Source of the DNA: DASQDN01 sp963833675
GTDB taxonomy: Bacteria > Acidobacteriota > Terriglobia > Bryobacterales > Bryobacteraceae
Direction of reading: 5' to 3'
Assembly (NCBI GenBank): GCA_963833675.1
Contig: CAWHYW010000012.1
Coordinates: forward strand, 1 to 64,000
Length of the DNA: 64,000 bases
Below are positions 44,622 through 52,635 of the stretch, in pieces. A program made the position numbers and the translations under genes. Every line of letters starts with the position of its first letter. Within the stretch, counting starts at the first letter, position 1. The notes beneath the pieces were generated by a model. That model worked only from the letters and a program-made list of their open reading frames with translations. It was not told the origin of the DNA and ran no database searches.

Positions 44622-46276
44622 ACACCCCAGCCGTAGGCTTCGTGGATCTCGCTATCCTGATGGGCGCCGTTGCGGTCCGGAACCGGAGCCTCGACGATTT
44701 GGCCCGACGCATGCGCGCGGAGAAGTTCGAGCCGGATGGCGTCCAGCATCGCTCGAGCGCTCGCCTGGATCACGTCATGGGAGATTCCTACAGTGGTCCA
44801 GGACCGATCACCGTCCGCCCATTCCACCAGTACTCGCACCTTTGCCGCAGTACCTTTGTTGCCGTTCATGACGCGGACCTTGTAATCACGTAATCGAACT
44901 TTGTCAAAACCCGGATAATGTCCCGCCAAACATTTGCGCAACGCATTATGAAGCGAATCGAAAGGACCTTGGCCCGTGCCGGTTGCGGCACGCAGATGAC
45001 CCTGGTCATTTACGATGATGCTAGCCACAGCTTCCGACTTGCCCTGTCCGTACGCTTTAGTGGCAACATCGAAGCCCACTAACGAGAAGAACTTTTTATC
45101 GGGATAGCGCTCCTGCAGAACCAGCAATTCGAAATTGCCTTCGGCGACCTCGAAGTCGTAGCCCTGATGCTCCATCTCTTTGATGTTCTCGAGCAGACGC
45201 CGACGCGCGGCCTCATCCAACCCTTCTGCGATTCCGTAATGATCCAACTTGTACTGGACGTTGCTGCGCCCCGAGAGATCGCTTAGCAGAACGCGTTGAC
45301 GGTTCCCGATGAGCTCCGGCTGAACATGCTCATACGTGGTGGAATCCTTCATCACCGCGCTAACGTGGACACCCCCTTTGTGGGCAAACGCGCTCTTACC
45401 GACAAATGGCTGATCTCCGCGCAATTGCAGATTTGCCCGATCCGCTATAAATCTGGCTACGCTCGTCAGTTCCGGAAGTCGATCACGGCCTACGGTCTCA
45501 TGGCCCATCTTCAACTCAAGATTCGCGATGATGCTGACGATGTTCGCGTTGCCGCAGCGCTCTCCGTATCCGTTCATGCAGCCCTGTACATGACTGGCAC
45601 CTGCTTCAACGGCTAACAGTGTGTTGGCAATTGCGGTATCCGAATCGTTGTGCGCGTGGATGCCGATGACGCCGCCGAATCTCGTCTTCACCAATCGGAC
45701 TACTTCAGCGATCCGACTGGGGAGAGTGCCGCCATTGGTGTCGCACAAGCACAGCACGTCAGCCCCGTTCTTCTGCGCGGCTTCGAGTGTTCGCAGCGCG
45801 AAATCCGGATTCGACGCGTAGCCGTCAAAGAAATGCTCGGCGTCATAAACGACTTCTTTGCCGTGCTTCTTCAAATAAGCAACGGTCTCGCCGATGAGCG
45901 CGAGATTCTCTTCTTCCGTAATCCCCAAGGCGCGTTTGGTATGCAGGTCCCAACTCTTCCCGAAAATTGAGATGACAGGAGTTCCGGCATTGACGAGTTC
46001 CCGCACGTTCGGATCCTGATCCACGGTATTTCGCGCAAAGCGGGTTGAACCGAACGCCGTCAGTTTCGCATGCCGAAAATTCAATTCGACCGCGCGCTCA
46101 AAAAATTGCTTGTCTTTCGGGTTTGACCCTGGCCAGCCGCCTTCGATGTAATCAATCCCCAGTTCGTCGAGTTTCTGCGCAATCACCAGCTTGTCTTCAA
46201 CGGAGAATGAGACGGATTCGCCCTGCGTGCCGTCCCGAAGGGTTGTATCGAAGGTGTAGATTTTCATGATCTTCAA
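44618..46276 (-). CDS. cimA: (R)-citramalate synthase CimA
   Basis: 552 residues, intact; ATG at 46276 or 46267. Condenses acetyl-CoA and pyruvate to citramalate, opening the pyruvate route to isoleucine. HMGL-like barrel: YTFDTTLRDGTQGESVSFSV (metal and catalytic), DELGIDYIEGGWPGSNPKDK, VIGIHAHNDSDTAIANTLLA, VQGCMNGYGERCGNANIVSI. The central linker KSAFAHKGGVHVSAVMKD and a LeuA-type regulatory domain (about 400-540, YKVRVMNGNKGTAAKVRVLV) follow. The WPGSNPKD motif favours CimA over 2-isopropylmalate synthase. The position right after ilvBNC strongly supports an isoleucine role. No threonine dehydratase is seen in the window. Confidence 0.93.
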   Translation of the reverse strand: MKIMKIYTFDTTLRDGTQGESVSFSVEDKLVIAQKLDELGIDYIEGGWPGSNPKDKQFFERAVELNFRHAKLTAFGSTRFARNTVDQDPNVRELVNAGTPVISIFGKSWDLHTKRALGITEEENLALIGETVAYLKKHGKEVVYDAEHFFDGYASNPDFALRTLEAAQKNGADVLCLCDTNGGTLPSRIAEVVRLVKTRFGGVIGIHAHNDSDTAIANTLLAVEAGASHVQGCMNGYGERCGNANIVSIIANLELKMGHETVGRDRLPELTSVARFIADRANLQLRGDQPFVGKSAFAHKGGVHVSAVMKDSTTYEHVQPELIGNRQRVLLSDLSGRSNVQYKLDHYGIAEGLDEAARRRLLENIKEMEHQGYDFEVAEGNFELLVLQERYPDKKFFSLVGFDVATKAYGQGKSEAVASIIVNDQGHLRAATGTGQGPFDSLHNALRKCLAGHYPGFDKVRLRDYKVRVMNGNKGTAAKVRVLVEWADGDRSWTTVGISHDVIQASARAMLDAIRLELLRAHASGQIVEAPVPDRNGAHQDSEIHEAYGWGV

Positions 46277-46280
46277 ATGC

Positions 46281-46307
46281 GAAGGGCAGGCTGCAAGCCC
46301 GCCCTTC
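46281..46307 (-). repeat. Intergenic stem-loop between ilvC and cimA
   Basis: A 27-base near-perfect hairpin (GAAGGGC with GCCCTTC, extended through GGC/GCC with one G-T pair) fills the 42-bp gap between ilvC and cimA. No T-run. It may be a processing or mRNA-stability element, or one copy of a dispersed hairpin repeat. Confidence 0.55.
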
Positions 46308-46318
46308 TTTACCTCAAC

Positions 46319-47356
46319 TTACTTGGCTGCCGCAGCTTCCTGCGGCACACCTGCTTCTTTCTTTTTCTTGAGGAACGTCATCATCTGACGCAACTCGGCG
46401 CCTACCGTTTCCAACTGAGAGTGCGCCGCTTCGTCGCGCATGGCAAGAAACTTCTTGCGACCGCCTGACCGGTTTTCCTCAATCCATTCCTTTGCGAACT
46501 GCCCCGACTGCACTTCCGCCAGGATCTTCTTCATGTCTTCGCGAGTCTGTTGCGTGATGACACGAGGACCACGGGTGTAGTCGCCGTACTCGGCGGTATC
46601 CGAGACGGAGTACCGCATATAGCCCAAGCCGCCTTCATAGATGAGATCGACGATCAACTTCAGTTCATGCAAACACTCGAAGTACGCGATCTCCGGAGCG
46701 TAGCCCGCGTTGACAAGGGTTTCGAAACCGGCTCGAATCAACTCAGCCGCGCCGCCGCAAAGCACCGCCTGCTCTCCGAACAGATCGCTCTCGGTCTCTT
46801 CCTTGAAATTGGTTTCGATTACGCCTGCTTTGAGGCTACCGAGCCCCATCGCATAAGCAAGAGCTTTCTCAAGAGCCTCGCCCGTGGCATTCTGATGCAC
46901 GGCAACCAGCGCCGGAACGCCCTGTCCTTCCGTGAAGACCTCACGAACACGATGGCCTGGCGCTTTCGGCGCCACCATCGTCACGTCGATATCCGGCGAC
47001 GGTTTGATGAACCCGTAATGCACATTGAACCCGTGCGCGAACATCAGGGTCTTCCCCTTGGTCATGTGAGGCGCGATTTCGTTGTTATAAAGATCCGCCT
47101 GGATGTGATCGGCAACCAGGATCATCACCGTATCGGCAGCCTTGGCTGCTTCGGACACAGTCATTACCTTTAAGCCGGCTGCTTCAGCCTTCTGCCAGCT
47201 CTTGCTGCCCGGATACAACCCGACGACAACGTCCAGACCGGAATCACGGAGATTCAGCGCGTGCGCGTGGCCCTGACTGCCGTAGCCGATGATCGCAATC
47301 GTGCGGCCCTTCAGCCGGTCGAGATTGCCGTCTTTTTCATAGAAGCGTCTAAGCAT
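46319..47356 (-). CDS. ilvC: Ketol-acid reductoisomerase IlvC
   Basis: 345 residues, class I (short) KARI, intact. Rossmann site IAIIGYGSQGHAHALNLRDS, then MVAPKAPGHRVREVFTEGQG; metal-binding DLFGEQAVLCGGAAELIRAG and SDTAEYGDYTRGPRVI. It performs the NADPH-dependent isomeroreduction in valine, leucine and isoleucine synthesis. Preceded by ilvN after 15 bp and followed by the stem-loop and cimA. The C-terminus carries an extra Lys/Ala-rich tail (LKKKKEAGVPQEAAAAK). Confidence 0.96.
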   Translation of the reverse strand: MLRRFYEKDGNLDRLKGRTIAIIGYGSQGHAHALNLRDSGLDVVVGLYPGSKSWQKAEAAGLKVMTVSEAAKAADTVMILVADHIQADLYNNEIAPHMTKGKTLMFAHGFNVHYGFIKPSPDIDVTMVAPKAPGHRVREVFTEGQGVPALVAVHQNATGEALEKALAYAMGLGSLKAGVIETNFKEETESDLFGEQAVLCGGAAELIRAGFETLVNAGYAPEIAYFECLHELKLIVDLIYEGGLGYMRYSVSDTAEYGDYTRGPRVITQQTREDMKKILAEVQSGQFAKEWIEENRSGGRKKFLAMRDEAAHSQLETVGAELRQMMTFLKKKKEAGVPQEAAAAK

Positions 47357-47371
47357 GTATTCGTCGAACTC

Positions 47372-47950
47372 CTACCTGGATTGGGATAGCGCGGCGCCCT
47401 GGCCCGGCGCTTCCTCTGAATTATTGCTATATGCGTCTGGGCCGGCGGGAACCGGCGGAGCCAACCGCAACTTTTTCATCTCGAGCGACACTGCGATCAG
47501 ACCCGAGCGCGTGGCCTGGATCTCGCCGTAGCTGCTCATCACGTTGATGAACTCATCGAGCTTCTCCGGATCGCCGCTCGCTTCAAGCGCAAATCCTTCC
47601 ACGCTGGAATCGACAACGCGCGCGCCGAAGATTTCGGCTTCCTTCAGGATCGAGGTCCGGTTTTCCATGCCGGAGCGGATACGCAACAATACCATCTCGC
47701 GTGCGACGGAGGGCTCGTCCGTCAGGTCGGTCGCCTGCAGAACGTTGACAAGTTTGTTGATCTGTTTGATCACCTGCGGTCGAATTTTCGGATCCACGTC
47801 CGCGACGATTGTCATTCGCGAAAGCGTCGGATCGAGCGTGCGAGCGACGGTAAGACTTTCAATGTTGTAGTTGCGCTGGGCGAACAAACCAGTGACACGC
47901 ATGAGCGCCCCAGGCTTGTTCTCCATCAGAATCGAAATAATTTGTAGCAT
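47372..47950 (-). CDS. ilvN: Acetolactate synthase small subunit IlvN/IlvH
   Basis: 192 residues from ATG 47950. The ACT domain is at the N-terminus (LQIISILMENKPGALMRVTG, LFAQRNYNIESLTVARTLDP), and binds valine for feedback control; a ferredoxin-like C-domain (REMVLLRIRSGMENRTSILK, ARVVDSSVEGFALEASGDPE) follows. Length is normal. Its start is 4 bp after the ilvB stop, so the two subunits are coupled. An upstream in-frame extension to 48043 has no typical sequence and is rejected. Confidence 0.95.
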   Translation of the reverse strand: MLQIISILMENKPGALMRVTGLFAQRNYNIESLTVARTLDPTLSRMTIVADVDPKIRPQVIKQINKLVNVLQATDLTDEPSVAREMVLLRIRSGMENRTSILKEAEIFGARVVDSSVEGFALEASGDPEKLDEFINVMSSYGEIQATRSGLIAVSLEMKKLRLAPPVPAGPDAYSNNSEEAPGQGAALSQSR

Positions 47951-47954
47951 TTGG

Positions 47955-49685
47955 TTAGTCCCCCACCGCCACTGGTTGCGGCGGACCCAGCACCATCTCA
48001 TTGATTGCGCCGCCCGCCGGAACCATTGGGTACACGTTTTCAAATGGCGTCACCTTGATGTTCAGGAGATACGGACCCGGCTCCGCCACTGCCGCTTCCA
48101 GAGCCTCGCGAAGTTCGCTCGGGTTTTCTACTGTGCGGCCCTTGAAACCGTATGCTGCCGCAAGCAATTCCACCTGCGGGAAGGTGTCGAGCGTGACTGA
48201 GCTCATACGGTTGTTATAGAAAAGCTCCTGCCATTGGCGGACCATTCCCAGATAACCGTTGTTCATCACGATGATCTTGATCGGCAGACCCTGGCTCACG
48301 ATGGTTGCAAGTTCCGGCAGCGACATCTGGAAGCCGCCGTCTCCGGAAATCGCGAAAACCAATTTGTCCGGTCTTCCGAACTGAGCGCCTATTGCGGAAG
48401 GCAGCCCGTAGCCCATGGAGCCCAAACCTCCCGAATTGATCCAACTGCCCGGTTCGTCGAAACGAATGTACTGCGCCGCCCACATCTGATGCTGGCCGAC
48501 ATCGCTGGTCACGATTGCCTTGCCGCCGGAAATGCGATCGATCTCCGCCATCAGGTGTTGCGGTTTGATCTCGGACTCCGATCGCGGCGCGTCGAACGGA
48601 TGCTCGGCCTTCCATTCCCGGATCTGCCGCCACCAGTTCTTGCGCGCATCGGCTTTCTTGGGTTCCATCTCCGGCTTCAGCTCGGCAACAGTACGGTTCA
48701 GTTTCTGTAGCACACGACGTAAGTCGCCGACGATCGGAATGTCGGCATGACGATTCTTTCCGATCTCGGCCGGATCGATGTCAACGTGGATCACGCGAGC
48801 ATGAGGAGCGAATGCGGCGAGCCGGCCGGTGACCCGATCATCGAAACGCACACCCAGAGCGATCAGCAGATCGTTGTTGTACATGGCCATGTTGGCCGCA
48901 TAGCTGCCGTGCATTCCCGGCATGCTAATAAAGTTGGGATGCGAGCCGGGGAGGCCTCCGAGTCCCATCAGGGTGCAAACCGCAGGAGCATCGGTGACCT
49001 CCACGAACTCGCGCAGTTCTTTGTGAGCCTTCCCGAGAAGGACACCGCCGCCGGCATATACCAGCGGCCGCTCGGCTTCCCAGAACATCTGCGCCGCGCG
49101 GCGAATCTGGCCGCTGTGGCCTTCGGTGAATACTTTGTAGCCCGGCAGGTGAATTTCAGATACCGGCTCGTATTGCCCGCGCGCCATGAAAATGTCTTTG
49201 GGAATATCAACGAGCACCGGGCCGGGACGTCCGGACCCTGCGAGATAGAACGCCTCGTGAATGATCTGGGGGAGCTCCGCCAGCGTCTTCACCATGTAGT
49301 TATGTTTCGTTGCCGAGCGAGTGATGCCGAAGGTATCCGCTTCCTGAAAAGCGTCACTGCCGATCAGACCGCTCGAGACTTGACCGGTCAGCGCCACAAT
49401 GGGAGCTGAGTCCATCATTGCGTCTACTAAGCCGGTGACAAGATTCGTCGCACCCGGTCCTGATGTCGCACAGCATACGCCGATCTTGCCCGTCGCTTTC
49501 GCGTACCCGGAGGCGGCGAAGGCTGCGTTCTCTTCGTGCCGAACGAGGACGTGCCTTAGAGGGTTGTCATAGAGCGCGTCATAAAAGGGCAGTGTTACCC
49601 CGCCGGGATAACCAAACATGACCTCGACACCTTCCCTGGCAAGGCATTCGAGCAACATCTTGGCGCCGGTCATAAGATTCGACAT
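47955..49685 (-). CDS. ilvB: Acetolactate synthase large subunit IlvB
   Basis: 576 residues, complete. A ThDP- and FAD-dependent enzyme, the first common step of branched-chain amino acid synthesis. Features: catalytic Glu region FGYPGGVTLPFYDALYDN with VLVRHEENAAFAASGYAKAT, GVCCATSGPGATNLVTGLVD, FAD-site WINSGGLGSMGYGLPSAIGA, and the ThDP motif ISGDGGFQMSLPELATIVSQ ... IIVMNNGYLGMVRQWQELFY. Start ATG 49685 after a CAGGAG site. Upstream are a leader peptide and an attenuator terminator, so its expression should respond to branched-chain tRNA charging. Confidence 0.97.
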   Translation of the reverse strand: MSNLMTGAKMLLECLAREGVEVMFGYPGGVTLPFYDALYDNPLRHVLVRHEENAAFAASGYAKATGKIGVCCATSGPGATNLVTGLVDAMMDSAPIVALTGQVSSGLIGSDAFQEADTFGITRSATKHNYMVKTLAELPQIIHEAFYLAGSGRPGPVLVDIPKDIFMARGQYEPVSEIHLPGYKVFTEGHSGQIRRAAQMFWEAERPLVYAGGGVLLGKAHKELREFVEVTDAPAVCTLMGLGGLPGSHPNFISMPGMHGSYAANMAMYNNDLLIALGVRFDDRVTGRLAAFAPHARVIHVDIDPAEIGKNRHADIPIVGDLRRVLQKLNRTVAELKPEMEPKKADARKNWWRQIREWKAEHPFDAPRSESEIKPQHLMAEIDRISGGKAIVTSDVGQHQMWAAQYIRFDEPGSWINSGGLGSMGYGLPSAIGAQFGRPDKLVFAISGDGGFQMSLPELATIVSQGLPIKIIVMNNGYLGMVRQWQELFYNNRMSSVTLDTFPQVELLAAAYGFKGRTVENPSELREALEAAVAEPGPYLLNIKVTPFENVYPMVPAGGAINEMVLGPPQPVAVGD

Positions 49686-49705
49686 GGGAGGCTCCTGTAA
49701 TAACG

Positions 49706-49749
49706 AAAAAGGCCACCGATCCGGGTGTTTCCCCCGCCCTCGGTGGCCT
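49706..49749 (-). terminator. ilv attenuator terminator
   Basis: On the minus strand AGGCCACCG pairs with CGGTGGCCT (9 bp) around a G/C-rich loop that can itself pair partly, then TTTTT. It sits 24 nt after the leader-peptide stop and 20 nt before the ilvB start, the right place for transcription attenuation. Confidence 0.82.
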
Positions 49750-49773
49750 GCTATTTCTGGTTTAGCGGCTCAC

Positions 49774-49893
49774 TCAGGCGGGGCCCGTTACGATGACCCC
49801 GACAATAATCCCTACGAGTACTACAGACAGAACAGCGGCGTCAGCCTGGACGAGAGTCCGGCGAGCACTGAAGCTGTTCTGAATGGATGCCAC
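49774..49893 (-). CDS. ilvL: ilv leader peptide (branched-chain rich)
   Basis: A 39-residue peptide from GTG 49893. The first half is VASIQNSFSARRTLVQADAA and the second half VLSVVLVGIIVGVIVTGPA, with 12 Val/Leu/Ile among 19 residues. This parallels the valine-run leader of enteric ilvBN, including the Gly-x-x-Pro-like ending. Slow translation at these codons when branched-chain tRNAs are uncharged would favour an antiterminator and expression of ilvB. The stop at 49774 lies 24 nt before the terminator stem. Too short for normal gene callers; the reading, position and terminator together make it convincing. An alternative antiterminator pairing was not mapped base by base. Confidence 0.78.
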   Translation of the reverse strand: MASIQNSFSARRTLVQADAAVLSVVLVGIIVGVIVTGPA

Positions 49894-49899
49894 GCTTCT

Positions 49900-49928
49900 A
49901 ACTTAGCTTAGAAGTCTCGTAAATGCAA
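49900..49928 (-). promoter_or_regulatory. Candidate ilv leader promoter
   Basis: Minus strand TTGCAT, 17 bp, TAAGTT; the -10 box ends 6 bases before the leader GTG, so the leader mRNA would begin at or near the start codon. An inverted repeat CTTCTAA-N6-TTAGAAG overlaps the -10 (49895-49914). The boxes are imperfect. Confidence 0.45.
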
Positions 49929-49951
49929 TAGGGCCAGGAGATTAGAAATAT

Positions 49952-50557
49952 TTATGGCTTTATTTGGCGCTTACCAGATGAATCTGCGTAGCGGAGTTGG
50001 TTTACGCTGTCGCATTCCTCGCTCGGTACCAGAGATGGGAGTGCCGATTCGTCTTCCAGGAAACGTTCGAGGCCGGCGTACGAAACGAAGCCAATCTGCT
50101 CGTCCGCGGCTCGATCTTTTTGAAGTTTCGAGAGTTGAGCGATCGCTTTGTAATAGGCGCTTTGGGCGGCGGCTACGTAGCGGTGCATTCTGGCGAGTTC
50201 CTTAGGCTTTTCGAGGAAAGCCTCCGCGATGGCGGCGGCGGGGTCCTCGGCACCTTCGGTGAGTTTCGCGAAGAAAGCGGTTTCGACACGCTGGGCGCGC
50301 AGGAGTCTCCAGGCATTGGCAGCGATCTGATCGACCAGGATCCGCTCAGCTTCGTTGGCGGGCTGATGCGATTCGTGGAGTCCCTTGCGGAGGTCTTCAT
50401 AGGCTCCGGCATCTTCGCCGGGTATGACGATTTGCGTGCCGGTGAGTCCGTGCCGAGTCGCGTTGCGGCTGGCAGCCTGCTTACCCTCCTGGGTCTTCGG
50501 CCCGGTGCTGCGGTGGGCGTTGGTGCGGTTGGCGAGGATTTGCGCGGGTGATGCCAT
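49952..50557 (-). CDS. Acidobacterial STGPKT-family protein
   Basis: 201 residues. The N-terminus ILANRTNAHRSTGPKTQEGK, then ASRNATRHGLTG, is a very recognisable motif (NARKSTGPKTxEGK type) of a protein family that occurs in many copies in Acidobacteria and Planctomycetes. The rest is helical (NEAERILVDQIAANAWRLLR, FLEKPKELARMHRYVAAAQS, YYKAIAQLSKLQKDR). Its function is not known to me; multiplicity hints at a mobile or repeat-associated protein. The stop is 24 bp upstream of the candidate ilv -35 box, so little space is left for a separate terminator. Confidence 0.75.
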   Translation of the reverse strand: MASPAQILANRTNAHRSTGPKTQEGKQAASRNATRHGLTGTQIVIPGEDAGAYEDLRKGLHESHQPANEAERILVDQIAANAWRLLRAQRVETAFFAKLTEGAEDPAAAIAEAFLEKPKELARMHRYVAAAQSAYYKAIAQLSKLQKDRAADEQIGFVSYAGLERFLEDESALPSLVPSEECDSVNQLRYADSSGKRQIKP

Positions 50558-50559
50558 GT

Positions 50560-50814
50560 GTTGTGTCCTATTCGACTTTTATCAGACGGGTTGGTGAGCG
50601 GTGGGGATTTGGGGCGACAGATAGGCGCTTAAGTGGCTTTGTCTTGAGAGGAATGGAGATTATTTTCTACTGCTGTGAACGGGTCACTAACGGGGTATCA
50701 AAAGGGGACGCCTCAGGGTGGGAAAAAGACCTCCACTCGCTATCGCGCGTGCCTGAGAATCGGTGCTTGTCGAGTTATGGATCGCTGCCGAATACTGGAT
50801 TTCATGTCCTTCCA
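50560..50814. other. Intergenic, no feature seen
   Basis: No gene or clear signal was recognised between the STGPKT-family gene and the deleted paralogue that follows. Confidence 0.4.
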
Positions 50815-51190
50815 TGACCGGCCTGCCGTACTCTCATAAGTCACTCCGAAATTGCACAGTAGTGGTAGACGCTTCCGTCCTGAATGAAAGTGTCTCGTGG
50901 AAAGAAAACCGACGGATCCTGTGCCGGATTGACATTGTTTTGGAATATGGACGACCCAATGCCACGTCCACGGTAAACGTTTTTGTGTCGTCGTTGTTCG
51001 CGAAGCTTTTAGAAGGGAAAACGAATGCCGGTACGAGCATTGACATTGCTACTGTAAGGGCGATGGCCGCGATAGCTGTCTTGTTTATCGTCCTTGTCCT
51101 CTCCTAGTGGTGTACAAGCCTTCGTAACCATGCCGTCTTTTGTGCTGGAACGGCGATGAGGATGGTATGGGTTTCCTCATCTCATATGAT
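50815..51190 (-). pseudogene. Internally deleted paralogue of the 52.6-kb secreted-protein gene
   Basis: The sequence aligns with 52,640-53,340 on the same strand. The 3' end (50815-50865) matches the end of that gene; then the alignment jumps to its signal-peptide and N-terminal half (50868-51100), with about 340 bp missing between. The N-terminal region still reads MLVPAFVFPSKSFANNDDTK then TFTVDVALGRPY, but frame changes and the deletion rule out a working protein. The upstream flank is also conserved (the 51110-51190 region resembles 53285-53345), so the duplication covered the promoter. Confidence 0.78.
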
Positions 51191-51680
51191 TTCATGATCA
51201 CTGCCCTTGTGATAATTCGTAATGGTACTTTTCGCTACAACATTCCCATTGCAACACTAAGATCGTCGTCATGTAATCACTTCACCGATATATATGTACT
51301 CGAAGATTGCAGTCATGCTCATGGGGACTCTCTGCGTCTGTTACTCCGCTGAGCAGAGTTCAGATACGCATGCGGCTGTGCGTAGCAGCGCGTCTTCGAT
51401 ATAAATGAGGGACTGTATCAATTTCGGGAAATCTTGCGACTATCAATGTTCCGACGAATTTCCGTTTTCTCGAAGCAGACGACGCCGAATATGTATTGCA
51501 CGCAACCAAGTCTCATAGAGAAGATCGAGGTCGCAAGCACAATAGTCTAGGAGCGTTGGGACCGCGTTCTCACCTCACTTCTGACAGGCTGGATCGAGGC
51601 CTGTGCCTGTTCCGCTGAGCCAGAAGAGCACACCATAGAGACGGCCGTTCGTCGAGCGGAACTGAGCGATCTGCGAAGAT
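51191..51680. other. Intergenic, no feature seen
   Basis: About 490 bases, less GC-rich than the neighbourhood. No coding frame, RNA gene or terminator was recognised. The first part continues the conserved flank of the duplicated gene only weakly. Confidence 0.4.
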
Positions 51681-51688
51681 GATCAGTG

Positions 51689-51919
51689 ATGCGGAACTTC
51701 GATCGGATTACGTGGAACCCCAACCAGATGAACGGCCAGCCGTGCATCCGTGGTCTGCGGCTAACAGTCCGGCGTGTTGTTGAAGCGCTCGCTACATACC
51801 CGAATCGTGAGGACCTCTTCCGGAACTACCCTGAACTCGAACCGGAAGACGTGCGGCAGGCGTTGGCGTTCGCAGCTGCGAATCTGGAAGACCGAGCATC
51901 CGAAACTCCGGCAGCGTGA
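51689..51919 (+). CDS. DUF433 antitoxin-like protein
   Basis: 76 residues from ATG 51689 (GTG 51686 also in frame). RITWNPNQMNGQPCIRGLRL, TVRRVVEALATYPNREDLFR and YPELEPEDVRQALAFAAANL form the winged-helix DUF433 fold seen in VapB-type antitoxins. It is followed within about 20 bp by a DUF5615 PIN-like protein, the usual antitoxin-toxin order for this pair. It presumably binds the toxin and represses its own promoter. Confidence 0.88.
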   Translation: MRNFDRITWNPNQMNGQPCIRGLRLTVRRVVEALATYPNREDLFRNYPELEPEDVRQALAFAAANLEDRASETPAA

Positions 51920-51940
51920 GCACACTCTCATAACTCCCCG

Positions 51941-52303
51941 TTCTGCTCGACCAGGGACTGCCACGGGATACGGCTGAGCAACTCCGCTACGCCGGCGTTG
52001 ACTGTACGCATGTGGGCGAGATCGGGATGGCCGCTTCGTCGGATACCGACATTCTCGAGCATGCGCGAGCTGCCAGTCGGATCGTCGTTACGCTCGATGC
52101 GGACTTTCATGCCATTCTTGCGGTTTCTGGGATCGGCAGCTCGTTCTGTGATCCGGGTCCGCATGGAAGGTCTGAAGGGTCCGGCAATCGCGGCCATCGT
52201 CCTGGAAGTACTCGCGGTTTATGCGTCAGACCTTGCGGTCGGCTGCATGATCACCGTCAAGGAGCAAAAGACGACCTGTCGCCTCCTGCGGGGCTCCGAT
52301 TGA
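51941..52303 (+). CDS. DUF5615 PIN-like toxin (frameshifted)
   Basis: Reads VLLDQGLPRDTAEQLRYAGV, DCTHVGEIGMAASSDTDILE and HARAASRIVVTLDADFHAIL. After a shift near 52128 it continues ARSVIRVRMEGLKGPAIAAI, VLEVLAVYASDLAVGCMITV and KEQKTTCRLLRGSD. The acidic residues of the PIN-like site (LLDQ, SDTDILE, TLDADFH) are present. No good start codon lies directly before VLLDQ; a stop precedes it in frame, so either the start is atypical or an indel hides it. The toxin is probably an RNase. It may be a decayed module or a sequence error; the single shift and intact motifs favour the latter. Confidence 0.75.
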   Translation, partial: FCSTRDCHGIRLSNSATPALTVRMWARSGWPLRRIPTFSSMRELPVGSSLRSMRTFMPFLRFLGSAARSVIRVRMEGLKGPAIAAIVLEVLAVYASDLAVGCMITVKEQKTTCRLLRGSD

Positions 52304-52635
52304 CAGCCACAGGCCTTCCTAGCGGGAATTGAAATAGAAAGGCGACCAGTGTCTGCCGGAGGGCAGGTGAACCGGGTCGCCAATTCTGTTCAAAATTCGG
52401 GCATATCTATGGCGCTCGATCTGGATTATTGGCCCAGAAAAAAGGCATGTGAGCCACTCCGGAGAGATGTCGGAAATCCGGTATTTGAGCATCGCCTGCA
52501 TTCAACTCCAAAAATTCAACGCCTCAGAGGGGATCGTCTTCGAGGAATGCGTCGAACATGCTCGGCACACAATAACCTCCACTCCCTTGCGGTCGTGGCT
52601 CTGTCTCTCATGTGAGTCGTGAATCGCGTGGCGAC
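52304..52635. other. Intergenic, no feature seen
   Basis: About 330 bases between the DUF5615 gene and the convergent secreted-protein gene. No gene, hairpin terminator or repeat was recognised. Confidence 0.4.

Noticed and set aside
46281..46307. Terminator between ilvC and cimA
   Set aside because: No T-tract and the same-strand downstream gene is functionally linked; more likely a processing hairpin or dispersed repeat.
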